A stretch of DNA of 64,000 nucleotides from Arion vulgaris (GCA_020796225.1 CM036755.1:60996652-61060651), one strand, 5' to 3'. Numbered from the stretch's first letter, positions 11,189 to 22,740 are shown. Numbers and translations: made by a program. The notes: a model not told the origin generated them from the letters alone.

Positions 11189-11268
11189 ATCACACACACA
11201 CACACACACATTATCTCATTCTTTCTCTCTATAGCATATATATATATATATAGATATATATATATATA
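11189..11268. repeat. Microsatellites (CA)n and (TA)n
   Basis: A (CA) run at about 11190-11210 and a (TA) run interrupted by GA at about 11236-11268 are visible. Confidence 0.9.
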
Positions 11269-11359
11269 TGAAATGAAAATAAACATTGCTGCATTTCATT
11301 TACATGACATCGCCATCAATAATAGTAAACGAGTTGTTGATTTTCTATATGGTCGTTTT

Positions 11360-11715
11360 TCGTCTTTACAGACGGTCAATTGGCAAGTGTTTTACTGAAA
11401 TAATTTCTGAGTTTTCGCTTTTCTCTCTTGTCTTTAAGCTCATTCTTAAGTCTCTCTTCAAAAGATTCTGCACCTTTGCGCAATGTTGTTTTCCATATAT
11501 CTCGATCATCAGCTAGTTTTTCCCATTTGCTGTGACCGATAGAAAGGTTATAAGGTTATTCATTGAGATCTTGCAGACATCTTTATATCTGAGCAGTGGT
11601 CTGCCTTGGTGTCTCTTCCCCTCCGAAAGTTCCCAGAACAACATTTGTTGTGGAATGCGGCCATTGTCCACTCTTTGCACATGCCCTAGCCATCAATTTC
11701 TCAAATTCTCAAACC
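11360..11715 (-). pseudogene. LINE ORF2 C-terminal fragment (third LINE type)
   Basis: Minus-strand frames contain 'VLGTFGGEETPRQTTAQI', then 'WEKLADDRDIWKTTL' and 'GAESFEERLKNELKDKREKRK', with stops and shifts between them. A glycine/arginine-rich 'G.R..GRP' segment followed by 'W..LA.DR..W' is the standard tail of many LINE ORF2 proteins. Part of it recurs at 50551-50672. It is non-functional. Confidence 0.65.
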
Positions 11716-11721
11716 ACCCAT

Positions 11722-11943
11722 GTGTAGCCAGGGCTCGCAAGGTGAGCAAAGTATAGCAACACTGCAACCAACAAGACATTGTTATGGCCTAGGAAGCTAC
11801 CTAGTAAATAAAAGCGTCGCATAAATTGAATGTGCTGGCCTACGTGTGGGGCACACTGTGCAATTGCTCTTTGACTCAGATCACATACAAATCCCAAAGA
11901 TTGGTTAACAAAAGGTCGTTAAAGAGCGTTCGAAGAAGAAGAA
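11722..11943 (+). mobile_element. SINE-B copy ending in (GAA)n at array boundary
   Basis: It shares landmarks with the other SINE-B copies: 'GGAAGCTACC..AGTAAA', 'GTGCTGGCCTAC', 'CTCAGATCACATACAAATC' and a GAAGAAGAA tail at about 11933-11942. The 43-bp array begins directly after the tail. No convincing tRNA head is visible. Confidence 0.8.
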
Positions 11944-11949
11944 TACATC

Positions 11950-14489
11950 GCATCAAATAATACATCAACTTCTCCTATATCGTCTTAAATCTACATCAAA
12001 TAATACATCAACTTCTTCTATATCGTCTTAAATCTACATCAAATAATACATCAACTTCTCTATACGTCTTAAATCTACATCAAATAATACATCAACTTCT
12101 CTATATCGTCTTAAATCTACATCAAATATACATCAACTTCCTATATCGTCTTAAATCTACATCAAATAATACATCAACTTCTCCTATATCGTCTTAAATC
12201 TACATCAAATAATACATCAACTTCTCCTATATCGTCTTAAATCTACATCAAATAATACATCAACTCTCTATATCGTCTTAAATCTACATCAAATAATACA
12301 TCAACTTCTTCTATATCGTCTTAAATCTACATCAAATAATACATCAACTTCTCCTATATCGTCTTAAATCTACATCAAATAATACATCAACTTCTCCTAT
12401 ATCGTCTTAAATCTACATCAAATAATACATCAACTTCTCCTATATCGTCTTAAATCACATCAAATAATACATCAACTTCTCTACGTTAATCTACATCAAA
12501 TAATACATTTTCTATGTTAATCTACATCAAATAATACATCAACTTTTCCTATATCGTCTTAAATCTACATCAAAAAATACATCAACTTCTCCTATATCGT
12601 CTTAAATCTACATCAAATACATCAACTCTCCTATATCGTCTAAATCTACATCAAATAATACATCAACTTCTCTATATGTCTTAATCACATAAAAATACAA
12701 CAACTTCTCCTATATGTCTTAAATCTACATCAAATAATACATCAACTTCTCCTATATCGTCTTAAATCTACATCAAATATATTTTATATCAATCATCAAA
12801 TTCTACTTCCTATATCGTCTTAAATCTACATCAAATAATACATCAACTTCTTCTATATCGTCTTAAATCTACATCAAATAATACATCAACTTCTCCTATA
12901 TCGTCTTAAATCTACATCAAATAATACATCAACTTCTCCTATATCGTCTTAAATCTACATCAAATAATACATCAACTTCTCCTATATCGTCTTAAATCTA
13001 CATCAAATAATACATCAACTTCTCCTATATCGTCTTAAATCTACATCAAATAATACATCAACTTCTCCTATATCGTCTTAAATCTACATCAAATAATACA
13101 TCAACTTCTCCTATATCGTCTTAAATCTACATCAAATAATACATCAACTTCTCCTATATCGTCTTAAATCTACATCAAATAATACATCAACTTCTCCTAT
13201 ATCGTCTTAAATCTACATCAAATAATACATCAACTTCTCCTATATCGTCTTAAATCTACATCAAATAATACATCAACTTCTTCTATATCGTCTTAAATCT
13301 ACATCAAATAATACATCAACTTCTCCTATATCGTCTTAAATCTACATCAAATAATACATCAACTTCTCCTATATCGTCTTAAATCTACATCAAATAATAC
13401 ATCAACTTCTCCTATATCGTCTTAAATCTACATCAAATAATACATCAACTTCTCCTATGTCTTAAATCTACATCAAATAATACATCAACTTCTCTATATG
13501 TCTTAAATCTACATCAAATAATACATCAACTTCTCCTATATCGTCTTAAATCTACATCAAATAATACATCAACTTCTCCTATATCGTCTTAAATCTACAT
13601 CAAATAATACATCAACTTCTCCTATATCGTCTTAAATCTACATCAAATAATACATCAACTTCTCCTATATCGTCTTAAATCTACATCAAATAATACATCA
13701 ACTTCTCCTATATCGTCTTAAATCTACATCAAATAATACATCAACTTCTCCTATATCGTCTTAAATCTACATCAAATAATACATCAACTTCTCCTATATC
13801 GTCTTAAATCTACATCAAATAATACATCAACTTCTCCTATATCGTCTTAAATCTACATCAAATAATACATCAACTTCTCCTATATCGTCTTAAATCTACA
13901 TCAAATAATACATCAACTTCTTCTATATCGTCTTAAATCTACATCAAATAATACATCAACTTCTCCTATATCGTCTTAAATCTACATCAAATAATACATC
14001 ACTTCTCTATATAGTCTTAAATCTACATCAAATAATACATCAACTTCTTCTATATCGTCTTAAATCTACATCAAATAATACATCAACTTCTTCTATATCG
14101 TCTTAAATCTACATCAAATAATACATCAACTTCTCCTATATCGTCTTAAATCTACATCAAATAATACATCAACTTCTCCTATATCGTCTTAAATCTACAT
14201 CAAATAATACATCAACTTCTCCTATATCGTCTTAAATCTACATCAAATAATACATCAACTTCTCCTATATCGTCTTAAATCTACATCAAATAATACATCA
14301 ACTTCTCCTATATCGTCTTAAATCTACATCAAATAATACATCAACTTCTTCTATATCGTCTTAAATCTACATCAAATAATACATCAACTTCTCCTATATC
14401 GTCTTAAATCTACATCAAATAATACATCAACTTCTCCTATATCGTCTTAAATCTACATCAAATAATACATCAACTTCTCCTATATCGTC
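11950..14489 (+). repeat. 43-bp minisatellite array, about 59 units
   Basis: The unit is CATCAAATAA+TACATCAACT+TCTCCTATAT+CGTCTTAAATCTA (43 bp), confirmed by spacing (13201 to 13244). A TTC/TCC variant marks subsets of units. Units are near identical at 12820-13980 and again at 14020-14480, but 12460-12815 contains many small deletions. It has no coding potential. Confidence 0.95.
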
Positions 14490-14930
14490 AAATCTAATAA
14501 ATATCTACTCCTTCGCAAATCATCAAATAACATCAACTTAAGTTTGTCTCATAAATAATTGCAACCTCTTGTCTTATCATTTTCTAACTCACCTCTTTAA
14601 AATGTCACACAGTTTGTCAGAAAATTGCAAATTCAATTAGGCTAATTTTAAACCCAGCTTGAACAGCATCATTCCATTCATCTTTGCAGCAGAAGATTTC
14701 AGCAGCAGAGCGTGACCGAAAGACAGACAGATCTGTTTTAAATAAAGAAAAAAAAGTTAGAAAACTGCAATTTTTTTAACTCCATTTTCGTTCTATATAT
14801 CAATAGATTTGAGTGTCTCAGTGGCGTGGATGTGGGGTATTGGTCTATCGTTTCAAAGGATCTTGGTTCGTTACTCTCTTGAAACGATGGGAAGATCAAT
14901 GACACAGCCTTCCTTAGCCATGGTTAGCCA
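14490..14930. other. Spacer with a tRNA-like SINE head remnant
   Basis: There is no gene. At 14805-14900 'GTGTCTCAGTGGCGTGG..CTTGGTTCGTTACTC' resembles a diverged SINE head with weak box A and B matches. At about 14690-14715 'GCAGAAGATTTCAGCAGC' resembles the SINE-C core in reverse. Confidence 0.4.
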
Positions 14931-14932
14931 AG

Positions 14933-15375
14933 GGATCTCTGTGGCGTAGAGGTTAGGTGCTTCCTTCTCGCGTGAAATGGACCCGGTTCTCGTCCTCGTG
15001 GAGCCATCAGGATATTTATTCCAGCGATTCTTGATCTCAGTGTAGGTGAGATCAAGTTCCTAGTCCTATCGAAGACGGAAGATAAAAAGTATGTCCTGTG
15101 GTCAATTTGAGCACGTAAAAGAACTCTTGACAGTTCAAAATAAAAAATGCAAGCTGGAAATCCTCTGCTAGGACCACAGTCATTATAAAAATATTAAAAA
15201 TACAAATTCTACAAAATATCTTTCCCATTTTCAAATATTACATAGAGACCTCGCCGGTGCTACGGAGTTCAGGCATTGCCTGAATCTTCTGTAAGAAAGA
15301 GATCTGAGCACACATGGTTACTCACTGAAGTGCAATAATGATGGTCCTATCAATCAAACAATCAATCAATCAATT
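14933..15375 (+). mobile_element. SINE-C, best full-length copy with tRNA head
   Basis: The tRNA-like head GGATCTCTGTGGCGTAGAGG has box A at 14942-14952 and a box B-like GGTTCTCGTCC at 14985-14995. The body ('CTCAGTGTAGGTGAGATCAAG', 'CTAGTCCTATCG', 'GTGCTACGGAGTT', 'GTAAGAAAGAGATC') ends in a (CAAT)n tail. This copy sets the family orientation, so the (TTGA)n copies at 2726, 42400 and 60272 lie on the minus strand. It is non-coding. Confidence 0.85.
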
Positions 15376-15417
15376 CCTTAGCAATTAATGCATTCAACTA
15401 CCTTGATATAATCAATT

Positions 15418-15520
15418 TTTTTCCCGATCCAGAAGCACTTGAGTTTTTAGCTCTTCGGCTCGGTGCCATGGACATCGTAGCCTTCGGTTCGGTGCCACGA
15501 ACACCGCAAACCTGGATCAA
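15418..15520 (-). mobile_element. SINE-D fragment, minus strand
   Basis: Its reverse complement carries 'GTGTTCGTGGCACCGAACCG', 'GATGTCCATGGCACCGAGCC' and 'GAAGAGCTAAAAACTCAAG', shared with 41843-42060, 42755-42912 and 48483-48715. The tRNA-like head is missing. Confidence 0.8.
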
Positions 15521-15524
15521 TCAA

Positions 15525-15690
15525 TTAAGTGCCATGCCTGCCTGCGTAGGTGATCATGTCTCTCCAAACTCTCTCTGCTTGGTGCATGTAATCAGTTCTG
15601 ACGTCGAGCTTGTATCGAACCATGTCAGGCCATCCAGCATATTCTTCCTCTATCTTCCGCGATCTCTTCTTCCCTGAATTCTACCTGTTG
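15525..15690 (-). pseudogene. Putative LINE ORF2 C-terminal fragment
   Basis: The minus strand has an open stretch including 'EEEYAGWPDMVRYKLDVRTD' and 'AERVWRDMITYAGRHG'. The layout resembles the end of an RTE-like ORF2, but the match is by general character only. Confidence 0.35.
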
Positions 15691-15784
15691 TTACCAAATG
15701 TTCTAAACCTTCTCTTCGCTAAACCTTGATATATATTTAGTTATTTTAGAACTCCCACTTTCATATGCTAGGATCGCACCCGTG

Positions 15785-16040
15785 TGATGTCGGGGTCCAC
15801 TAGGGAAGCAAAGAATAGTACCACTGCAACCTACAAATGCATATCGTAAGAGGCGACTGATGTACGCCTAGGATGCTACCCTAGTAAAAAAAAAGCAGAG
15901 CAGAAATCGGAAGTGCTGGCCTACTTGTAGGCGCATAACTGGCACAGCGAACAATCACTCTTAGGCTCAGATCACATACAAATCACACAAAATGATTGAC
16001 AAGTGGTCGATATGGAAGGTCGATAGAAGAAGAAGAAGAA
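15785..16040 (+). mobile_element. SINE-B, good copy
   Basis: It contains the full set of landmarks: 'GGGAAGCAAAGAATAGTACC', 'CGTAAGAGGCGACTGATGTA', 'CTGGCCTACTTGTAGGCGC', 'CTCAGATCACATACAAATCA', 'AAGTGGTCGATATGG' and a (GAA)n tail at about 16022-16040. It serves as the reference copy for this family. It is non-coding. Confidence 0.85.
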
Positions 16041-16204
16041 AGATATGTTAGAATTGAGACGGCATTGTAATTAAAAATTCCTAACTTATTTTTAAAACCT
16101 TATAACTTGCACTTCTATATTTGTTTTTATTGATATCAAATTAACTGTTATATACTTATTCTGATGTGTATGATGAACAGCGAATGTGCCTTAATCTAAG
16201 GCTT

Positions 16205-16410
16205 GTTTCAGTTTTCAGTTTGGAATATCTTCATTGCACTTCGGACATGTCCATAGGTGCTCTGATCTCCTTCGCAATATCACCAACAGCTTCCAACGAC
16301 TGACCGTACCAGTTCGATTTTGATTGACGAGTCTACTCACATTCCTGTTGTGCTGTTCTTTTCTTGCTACTCCGAATTTCATTGCCAGTTCCTGCAATCT
16401 AATAATTGAT
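16205..16410 (-). pseudogene. I-type LINE 3' end (post-RNase H segment)
   Basis: Minus frame 16215-16397 reads 'LAMKFGVARKEQHN', 'SRLVNQNRTGTVSRWKLL' and 'LRRRSEHLWTCPKCNEDIP'. It closely parallels the tail of the copy at 33941-35317 ('RLINQNRTGTVSRWTLLEI'). The tail CTGAAAACTGAAAC follows on the minus strand. It is a strongly 5'-truncated insertion whose frame is intact only because it is short. Confidence 0.85.
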
Positions 16411-16599
16411 GTGGATTTGTTTGTGTGCTATTATCGAAAGCACAAGGAAAAGCTGTCTGATTCTTCCGCTATGCTACATTAGTTTTATTTATGTCTGTCA
16501 TGCTATCGTTAATCAATGGATAAACATTCTCTCTAAACTCTTCAGTGAACTAAAAACATCAGCTGACATTAAAGCTTTCAGGTTCACACAAATTGGAAA

Positions 16600-16716
16600 T
16601 TACATTGCTTATCTTTTCAATCATTTAATTTGTTATTTCTTGAAGAAGTTCAGTTCTGATGTTTTTATCACATTTTTCCTGATATCTTCATTTCAAGAAA
16701 ACTCCATCACAATAAC
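16600..16716 (-). pseudogene. RTE-type LINE fragment
   Basis: The sequence resembles 3428-3530 ('ATTTAATTTGTTATTTCTTGA', 'TTTTTCCTGATATCTTC') and on the minus strand matches the segment ending in 'N-IKKQ-IK'. It is short and decayed. Confidence 0.5.
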
Positions 16717-16719
16717 ATA

Positions 16720-16985
16720 AAATGAAGGCTTATGGGCTTGGGGGTTTCTGGGCTTTGCGTTCCGAACATCCTGGGTTTGAAGTTTGTGGTTTGCGTCCTG
16801 TTCAAGAGGGCATTTTTTCCAGAGACCCTATGATTGTTACCGGAGATACGGAGTTCCTGCTTTGTGCAATAATCTTGGAAGATGGTGTGCCATTTCTGCA
16901 GATAGGGACCGAGCAATATATTGTAAAACCCGGTGCAAAGAAGTAAATCTTCAGACTTTAAACACTTTAGAAATCAAGTTCATAA
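16720..16985 (+). mobile_element. SINE-A, diverged copy
   Basis: The body landmarks 'TTTTTTCCAGAGACCCTA', 'CGGAGTTCCTGCTTTGTGCA', 'GATGGTGTGCCATTTCTGC' and 'AGGGACCGAGC' match 1290-1464. The head is diverged, with box B decayed to GGTTTGAAGTT. Short open frames on both strands are incidental. Confidence 0.75.
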
Positions 16986-17258
16986 AATACTATAATTAGA
17001 GGGATCATGTCCGTCTGATCTCTGCCAGACAAGAGCAATATTATTCTACACTCATTTACACCTGACGAAGACACAATATCCACCACAGATACACTGTCGC
17101 AGAATATATAAAGGGCGGTATAGATATATAAAGGGCGATATATGTAAATACTGAGGTTATATGAGATCTTGTAAAAATAATATTAAAATAATGGTGCATT
17201 GTTTCAAATAACGTTGCTAAAGAGATTCGTGTATGTATTAAACGGAGATGGATTACAA

Positions 17259-17423
17259 CAGTGGCGGCTCGTCATTAAGGGCCAGTGAGGCCAGGCCCCA
17301 CAAAAATAATGTGTGACGTGTATTTATTAATTACAAATTAAAACATAACCTAACCTAAAACCCTGATTTATCCGAAAATTGTTGTCTGGCCCCACCAACA
17401 AAAATAGCTACGAGCCGCCACTG
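17259..17423. mobile_element. 165-bp hAT-type MITE with perfect 14-bp TIRs
   Basis: The terminal repeat CAGTGGCGGCTCGT (17259-17272) is exactly inverted at 17410-17423. The flanks GATTACAA and GATTACAG form an 8-bp TSD with one mismatch; shifting by one base gives a perfect GGATTACA pair. The copy at 57195-57359 has exactly the same length in the opposite orientation. It has no coding capacity. Confidence 0.9.
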
Positions 17424-17862
17424 GATTACAGTATATAGATGTATGGTATAATATTTAGTTGCACAAACCGAAGATGCACATAAGGGTCTGCTCTACAAGA
17501 CTTATCTATCATCATGTACGCCCATATTCTGCATTTTCTGCTGCCCCAAGTGTCAAGAACATTTTCGGCTAGAAAGATAGTGAGAGCGAGAGAGATATGT
17601 ATATACATGGCCTTTTTCATCTTTACAGATGGTCATTTGGCACCGAGCCAAAGATGACGAGCAAGAAGTTCGTCCTTTATGCTATAGCCTGGGCATGATG
17701 GAGAAAGTATTTCCCATTGCACAATCCTCTACCTACTGTTTCATCAAAGGAAGACAAAGTTTATACGTTTGAATCACAGGGTTTGCAGGAGATGCAAGAA
17801 GATGGCAAGGGATACACATAATCTAACTGCCTTAAGATTGAGATTTTGTACAGTTACATATA

Positions 17863-17990
17863 ATCTATACATGAGCAAGAGAGATATGTACACATATAAT
17901 CTATACATGAGCAAGAGAGATATGTACACATATAATCTATACATGAGCAAGAGAGCTATGTACACATATAACCTAGTAGGGTGTAACTCC
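17863..17990 (+). repeat. 36-bp tandem repeat, about 3 copies
   Basis: The unit is about CTATACATGAGCAAGAGAG+ATATGTACACATATAAT. 36 is a multiple of 3, so frames stay open on both strands, but no gene is implied. Confidence 0.9.
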
Positions 17991-18004
17991 CACTTTGTAC
18001 ACAT

Positions 18005-18420
18005 GTAATCTAGTAAGATTTCATCGCAATCTTGCAGACAGGAAACGTAACAAAATTACTTTCAATCTTGTACACACAATCCAGCACAATTTATCTTCAA
18101 TTTTGTACACACACAATTCAGTACAATTTCTCCTCAATATTGTACACTCACAATCCAGCACAACTTATCTTCAATTTTGTACACACACAATCCAGCACAA
18201 TTTCACCTCAATCTTACACACAGTCAAGCACAACTTATCTTCAATCTTGTATACACACAACCCAGTACACTTTCTTTATCATCGTGTTCATACACAATCC
18301 GGAACAATTTCTCTTCAATCTTGTACACACACAAGCTAGCACAATTTTTCTTTAATCTTGTTCATACAAAATCGAAATAAAATGTGTACAAATATTGTAC
18401 ACATACGCTAGCAAACTATT
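18005..18420 (+). repeat. Degenerate ~37-bp tandem repeat (ACACAATC..TTGTACAC)
   Basis: About ten diverged units contain 'CAATCCAGCACAATTT', 'TCTTCAATCTTGTACACAC'. Divergence is clearly greater than in the large arrays, so this looks like an old array or parallel decay. Three overlapping open frames are by-products. Confidence 0.8.
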
Positions 18421-18524
18421 TGTTCCATTCTGTACAAACATAATCTAGCAAGAACCCCCTCCCATCAGGTACACACCACACACTCAGACGCACACACCAA
18501 ACACACACGAATAGCTCTTCAATA

Positions 18525-18870
18525 ATTTTTCCCCCAATTTGCACACACATAATTCATCAATAATTATCTCCCATCTTGCACACACATAATTCATCAAATA
18601 TTATCTCCCATTTTGCACACACATAATTCATCAATAATTATCTCCGATCTTGCACACACATAATTCATCAATAATTATCTCCCATCTTGCTTTCTCAATA
18701 ATTTCTCCCCAATTTGCACACACATAATTCATCAAAATTATCTCCCATTTGCACACACATAATTCATCAATATTATCTCCCATTTGCACACACATAATTC
18801 ATCAATAATTATCTCCCATCTTGCACACACATAATTAAACAATAACTACTTCCCATCTTGCACACGCATA
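18525..18870 (+). repeat. Degenerate ~35-bp tandem repeat (TCATCAATAATTATCTCCC)
   Basis: About nine units consist of 'AATTCATCAATAATTATCTCCCATCTTGCACACACAT' split variants. Indels within units are frequent. Confidence 0.85.
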
Positions 18871-19660
18871 ACACATCAATAATTCTTTTACATCGTGTAA
18901 ACACAAAAAATATAAAGAATTTTCTCCTGTCGTGCACACACACACACAACAAACACGCACACACACACACACAACCTTTAAAGAATTATCTCCTGCCTTG
19001 CACATACACAACATATAAATAATTCTCTCCCATCTTACACAAACGTAACACATTAATAATTCACACACATATTAAACACACATAACGTACATCCAAAAAT
19101 TATCTCCCATCCTGCACAATCAAGAATTACCTCCCATCTTGCACAATCAATTATTATCTCCCATCTTGAAAATCAAAAATTATCTCCCATATGCATGCAC
19201 ATAACCTGGCCAGAATTCTCTCACACCTTGCCCACACCCACACATAACCTATATAGTATTATCTCCCATCTTGCACAAGAAAGAATTCACTCACATCTTG
19301 CACAATCAAGAAGTATCTTCCACAACCAAGAATTATCCGATCTTCACATCAAGAACCCTCATGACTTACAATGGAATTATCTTCCATCTTCCACAAACCA
19401 AGAATTATCTTCCATCTTGACAATCAAGAATTCAGTCTTGCACAATAAGAATATCTCCATCTTCAGACCAAGAACTTCTATTTTGCAAATAGAAATATCT
19501 CCATATTCCAACAGAATTATCCCTTCACAATCAGAATCTTTATGCTTGAATCAAAATTATACGTCATGCAGCAAACCTAAAGAATTATTCTCTGAGAATC
19601 AAGTCATGCCATCATGTCACACATAACCTAAAGAATTATCCTCCATCTTAGATGGAAATT
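18871..19660 (+). repeat. Strongly decayed continuation of the TCTCCC repeats
   Basis: Scattered 'AATTATCTCCCATCTTGCAC', 'AAGAATTATC' and (CA)n pieces show that the upstream array family continues in degraded form to about 19650. Irregular unit lengths could reflect old age or poor consensus quality. Confidence 0.7.
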
Positions 19661-20106
19661 TATCGTCATTGATTACCTGATCAACGAAACCCTTGCTGAG
19701 GATAAATGTATTTACAGTTCTAAAACATCCAACAGATGACACTTCTCATGTCAGATGTAAATCACCAGTCTATGAAAGAAACCTGAAAGAAACTTTGAGA
19801 AATATTGAGATAGAACACATATAAGATATAACTATATATAAATGTGATGTGTGATGTGTATAGTGAGAGAATTGTGTTGGATGTGGGATTGTGAGAAATG
19901 GTAGTTTACTGGAGATTTGGAAAGTATCGATATAGAAACGTTAAGTGAATTTAAAATAGATGGAAAATAATAATAATGGGACAATGCAAGGGATGATACA
20001 ATCAGAGAAATGATGATATCACTAGTAAACCTGTATAGGAAGAAAGATTAAGATATGGGAGCTAAAAGAAATGATCAAAGAATAAAAGCACATGAAGGGA
20101 AAATTT

Positions 20107-20245
20107 AATTCAAGAGAAAATGCGCAGGAAACCTGAAGGAACTTGACTGAGATGGGAAATACGTCGCAGGGAAACCCTGAAGAGAACTTTACTGAGATGG
20201 GAAATACGTCGCAGGGAAACCCTGAAGCGAACTTTACTGAGATGG
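20107..20245 (+). repeat. 45-bp tandem repeat, 3 copies
   Basis: The unit contains 'GATGGGAAATACGTCGCAGG' and 'GAAACCCTGAAGAGAACTT'. The period of 45 is verified from 20151 to 20196. Open frames on both strands are incidental. Confidence 0.9.
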
Positions 20246-20254
20246 CGAATATCG

Positions 20255-20497
20255 GACTTTTCTTCATCTTCGAGCACTCCATATCGACCACTTGTTTAAC
20301 CACTTTTTGTGATTTTTATGTGATCTGAGCCTAAGACCGATTGTGTGTTGGGCCAGTTATGCGCCTACAAGTAGGTCAGGACATCCGATTTATGCGACGC
20401 TTTTACTATGGTGAACTCTATAGGTCTCCACATCAGTCGTCTTTTACAACATGCATTGTAGGTCACAGTGATATAATTTTTGGTTAGCTGGTTAGAG
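20255..20497 (-). mobile_element. SINE-B, minus-strand copy
   Basis: Plus-strand landmarks are 'CGACCACTTGTTTAACCACT', 'GTGATCTGAGCCTAAGA', 'CGCCTACAAGTAGGTCAGGA' and 'CATGCATTGTAGGTC', the reverse of SINE-B at 15785-16040. Confidence 0.8.
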
Positions 20498-20978
20498 ATC
20501 AGAGAGGTTCTGCTGTGGCACCGAGTAAAGCAATCACATACTCACCAATCTTTCATTTGGCTTGATGGTTACTAACCATGGCGTCCTTGCACTGGACAGA
20601 CCCATAGTGCTGAGTCCTCCAACGATATCGAAGTTCAGAACGATGTTCGGGTACGATTAAACATTCCTGCCTCAGGATCAGTTCGACTTGTACAGTAATC
20701 AAAACCAAATCTTGAATCGATTCAATTCGATTTTATGTCCCATCCAACAGACAGTTCAAGAGACCAAGAATATCCCTTTTCCATAATTACTTTGAAGAAT
20801 GAATATCAATATTTTGAAAGAAAGATGATTAATTTTCTTGTCTACAATCCTTATAATTCTTGCAAGTGTATCCCAAACATACTGTTCAATGTTGATTGAT
20901 GGCAGCGCTCGTGTCTGCTCTTCTGGCACCCGTCTCATTTTCAAGCTCTTTCATTTAGACGAATGGATTATTTTAGAC

Positions 20979-21355
20979 CAGGTTCCCATAGTGGGCGGTA
21001 CCGCCCCAAGTGGGCGATGAAGCTTCCCAGGGGCGATAGTGAGTTAGAAGCATTTAAGAGTTTTTTCCGATTCTGCGATTGAATAATCATTACAAATTTG
21101 AATTCTGCATTTAATTCATTTATGCCCATCTACACGATCCATTTTTCATTCCATTTTCTATTTAATGCATATAATCATTTGAAAACTGACATTGTATGAC
21201 AGAAATATATATAAATTTTTCTATGTCCAAGAGAAAATAGAGTATGTATATGTGGGGGGAGGATTGGACGTTGGCAAACTATTATAATGTGGAGGGGCGT
21301 TACAAGTTTATGTTGTGCAAAGTGGGCGGTGGACCGTAAAGTTTAGGAAGCTATG
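20979..21355. mobile_element. hAT-type MITE (GTGGGCGGTACCGCC family)
   Basis: Ends CAGGTTCCCATAGTGGGCGG and, inverted, CATAGCTTCCTAAACTTTAC are flanked by TTTTAGAC (20971-20978) and CTTTAGAC (21356-21363), an 8-bp TSD with one mismatch and a central TA. The interior ('AATTCTGCATTT', 'TATAATCATTTGAAAA', 'ACTATTATAATGTGGAGG') matches 30268-30712. It encodes no transposase. Confidence 0.85.
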
Positions 21356-21454
21356 CTTTAGACGAAAGTTCTCTTTGAGGTCATACTCTACTAGTAAGTT
21401 TAGAATGTCAACTCTATCAATTTCTCTTTCTCTCTCTTTTGTTATGTCTGTAGT

Positions 21455-21690
21455 ACCGCTTATTTTAGGCGGCGCAGGACAGATATGTCACGATGGGCAG
21501 GAAAGAACAATATTAGAGGGCAGGGTCCCAGGACCCAGAGGCAGAGGCAGACCAAGAAGAAGATGGCTACCAGATATTAAAGAAACCATTAATATGACCA
21601 TCGACGAAGTGGGTGAACTGGCAAGAAGTAGAGCGGAGATACGCTGCAAAGCGAGCAACGTCCTATAAAGGATACGCACCTTGATGATGA
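21455..21690 (+). pseudogene. LINE ORF2 C-terminal fragment (same family as 10440-11100)
   Basis: The frame 21455-21668 encodes 'ERTILEGRVPGPRGRGRPRR' then 'DIKETINMTIDEVGELARSR'. The G-R-G-R-P-RR motif followed by a helical stretch ending in 'AR.R' is the common C-terminus of RTE-like ORF2. The stop is followed by a tail ending CTTGATGATGAGG. The open frame assigned from 21315 begins in the MITE, so its first residues are unrelated. Confidence 0.8.
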
Positions 21691-22189
21691 GGACAGATGT
21701 GACAAGTGCATGAGGAACTTAATGGCAACATGGTTAGTGGAGTCGCCCTGAAGCTGTTCGATTAGTATTTTTCTTTTATGCCCACAACAGAAAAAAGTCA
21801 TAGGTCTTACGGTGGATTGAACACAAATCTCCTGTATGGGAACCTCGATCTAATCAATTTGGCCAGACATCCCTCTTTGTATAAATTGATGAGACACTGA
21901 GGAATGTAATGGTCGAATGGCTAGTGTAGTCGTCACGAAGCTGTTCAGGTTAGGATTTGTCCTTTATGCCCACAACAGAAATAAAACTTTGTCCTTATCG
22001 TTCATTAAACACGTGCTCCGCATGGGAAGCGATCTAATCCATTCATCCCGACGTTCCTCGCTGTATAAGTTGGCTGAAGATATGGTGGAAGATTCATAAA
22101 TCCTATCTGTTCTCTATATTAATTATATACTACATGGTCGGGACATCTCATGTCAAGCAGGGTATATCTCTACGGCAGCTTTTCCTAAA

Positions 22190-22370
22190 CTGGATTAACA
22201 AGGTAGTGGAAAAGCATATATGTGCTTTTGAATATAAGTGTTAAAGAAGAGTCTTCAGTATACCATGGGTAGAGAAGAGAACAAATAGATCTACCCAAAA
22301 AGAACTCAAAATCAAAGAAAACTTGCTTATGCTACAAATAATAATGAGAAAATTGAAGTATTTTAGACCA
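22190..22370 (+). pseudogene. RTE-type LINE fragment cut by a MITE
   Basis: It is nearly collinear with 38810-38960: 'AAGCATATATGTGCTTTTGA', 'GAATATAAGTGTTA', 'CAAATAGATCTACCC' and 'GAGAAAATTGAAGTATTTT'. The homology stops at the hAT-type element starting at 22379. Frames are broken. Confidence 0.8.
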
Positions 22371-22378
22371 GCATTTCC

Positions 22379-22732
22379 CAAACTATGGTTCGCGAGGTAC
22401 ACACATGGGATCCTCAAGTGTTTGAATAGATATGATGATTATTGACATTTCAAATCCAAAAATAACATTTTTAACATATATAAAAACAGTGGTAAGCTAG
22501 TTCCGCTGCAAAATAAAAACAGACCGGAGTCGAAATGTCTGAACGGACAAAATGAAAGATCATTTCCCGTTTCACACAGTCTGAGAAATTGGAGCCAGCT
22601 TGACTGTCGGTGTGGTGTAATAATAACTCCATCGATAGAAGATTTTCGTATATAGAAACTTTTGGGGGATCCGCAGCAGCAAAATGTATTTAAAAGGGGG
22701 ATCACGGTAATGCACAAGTTTATGAACCGCTA
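22379..22732. mobile_element. hAT-type MITE, same family as 7474-10052
   Basis: It starts CAGCATTTCCCAAACT and ends, inverted, TAGCGGTTCATAAACTTG. Putative TSDs TTTTAGAC and CTCTAGTC agree at 5 of 8 positions. The interior matches the right arm of 7474-10052 in reverse, and its 'ACAGTGGTAAGCTAGTTCCG' segment matches 29130-29262 in reverse. It is a short form without any tandem array. Confidence 0.75.
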
Positions 22733-22740
22733 CTCTAGTC

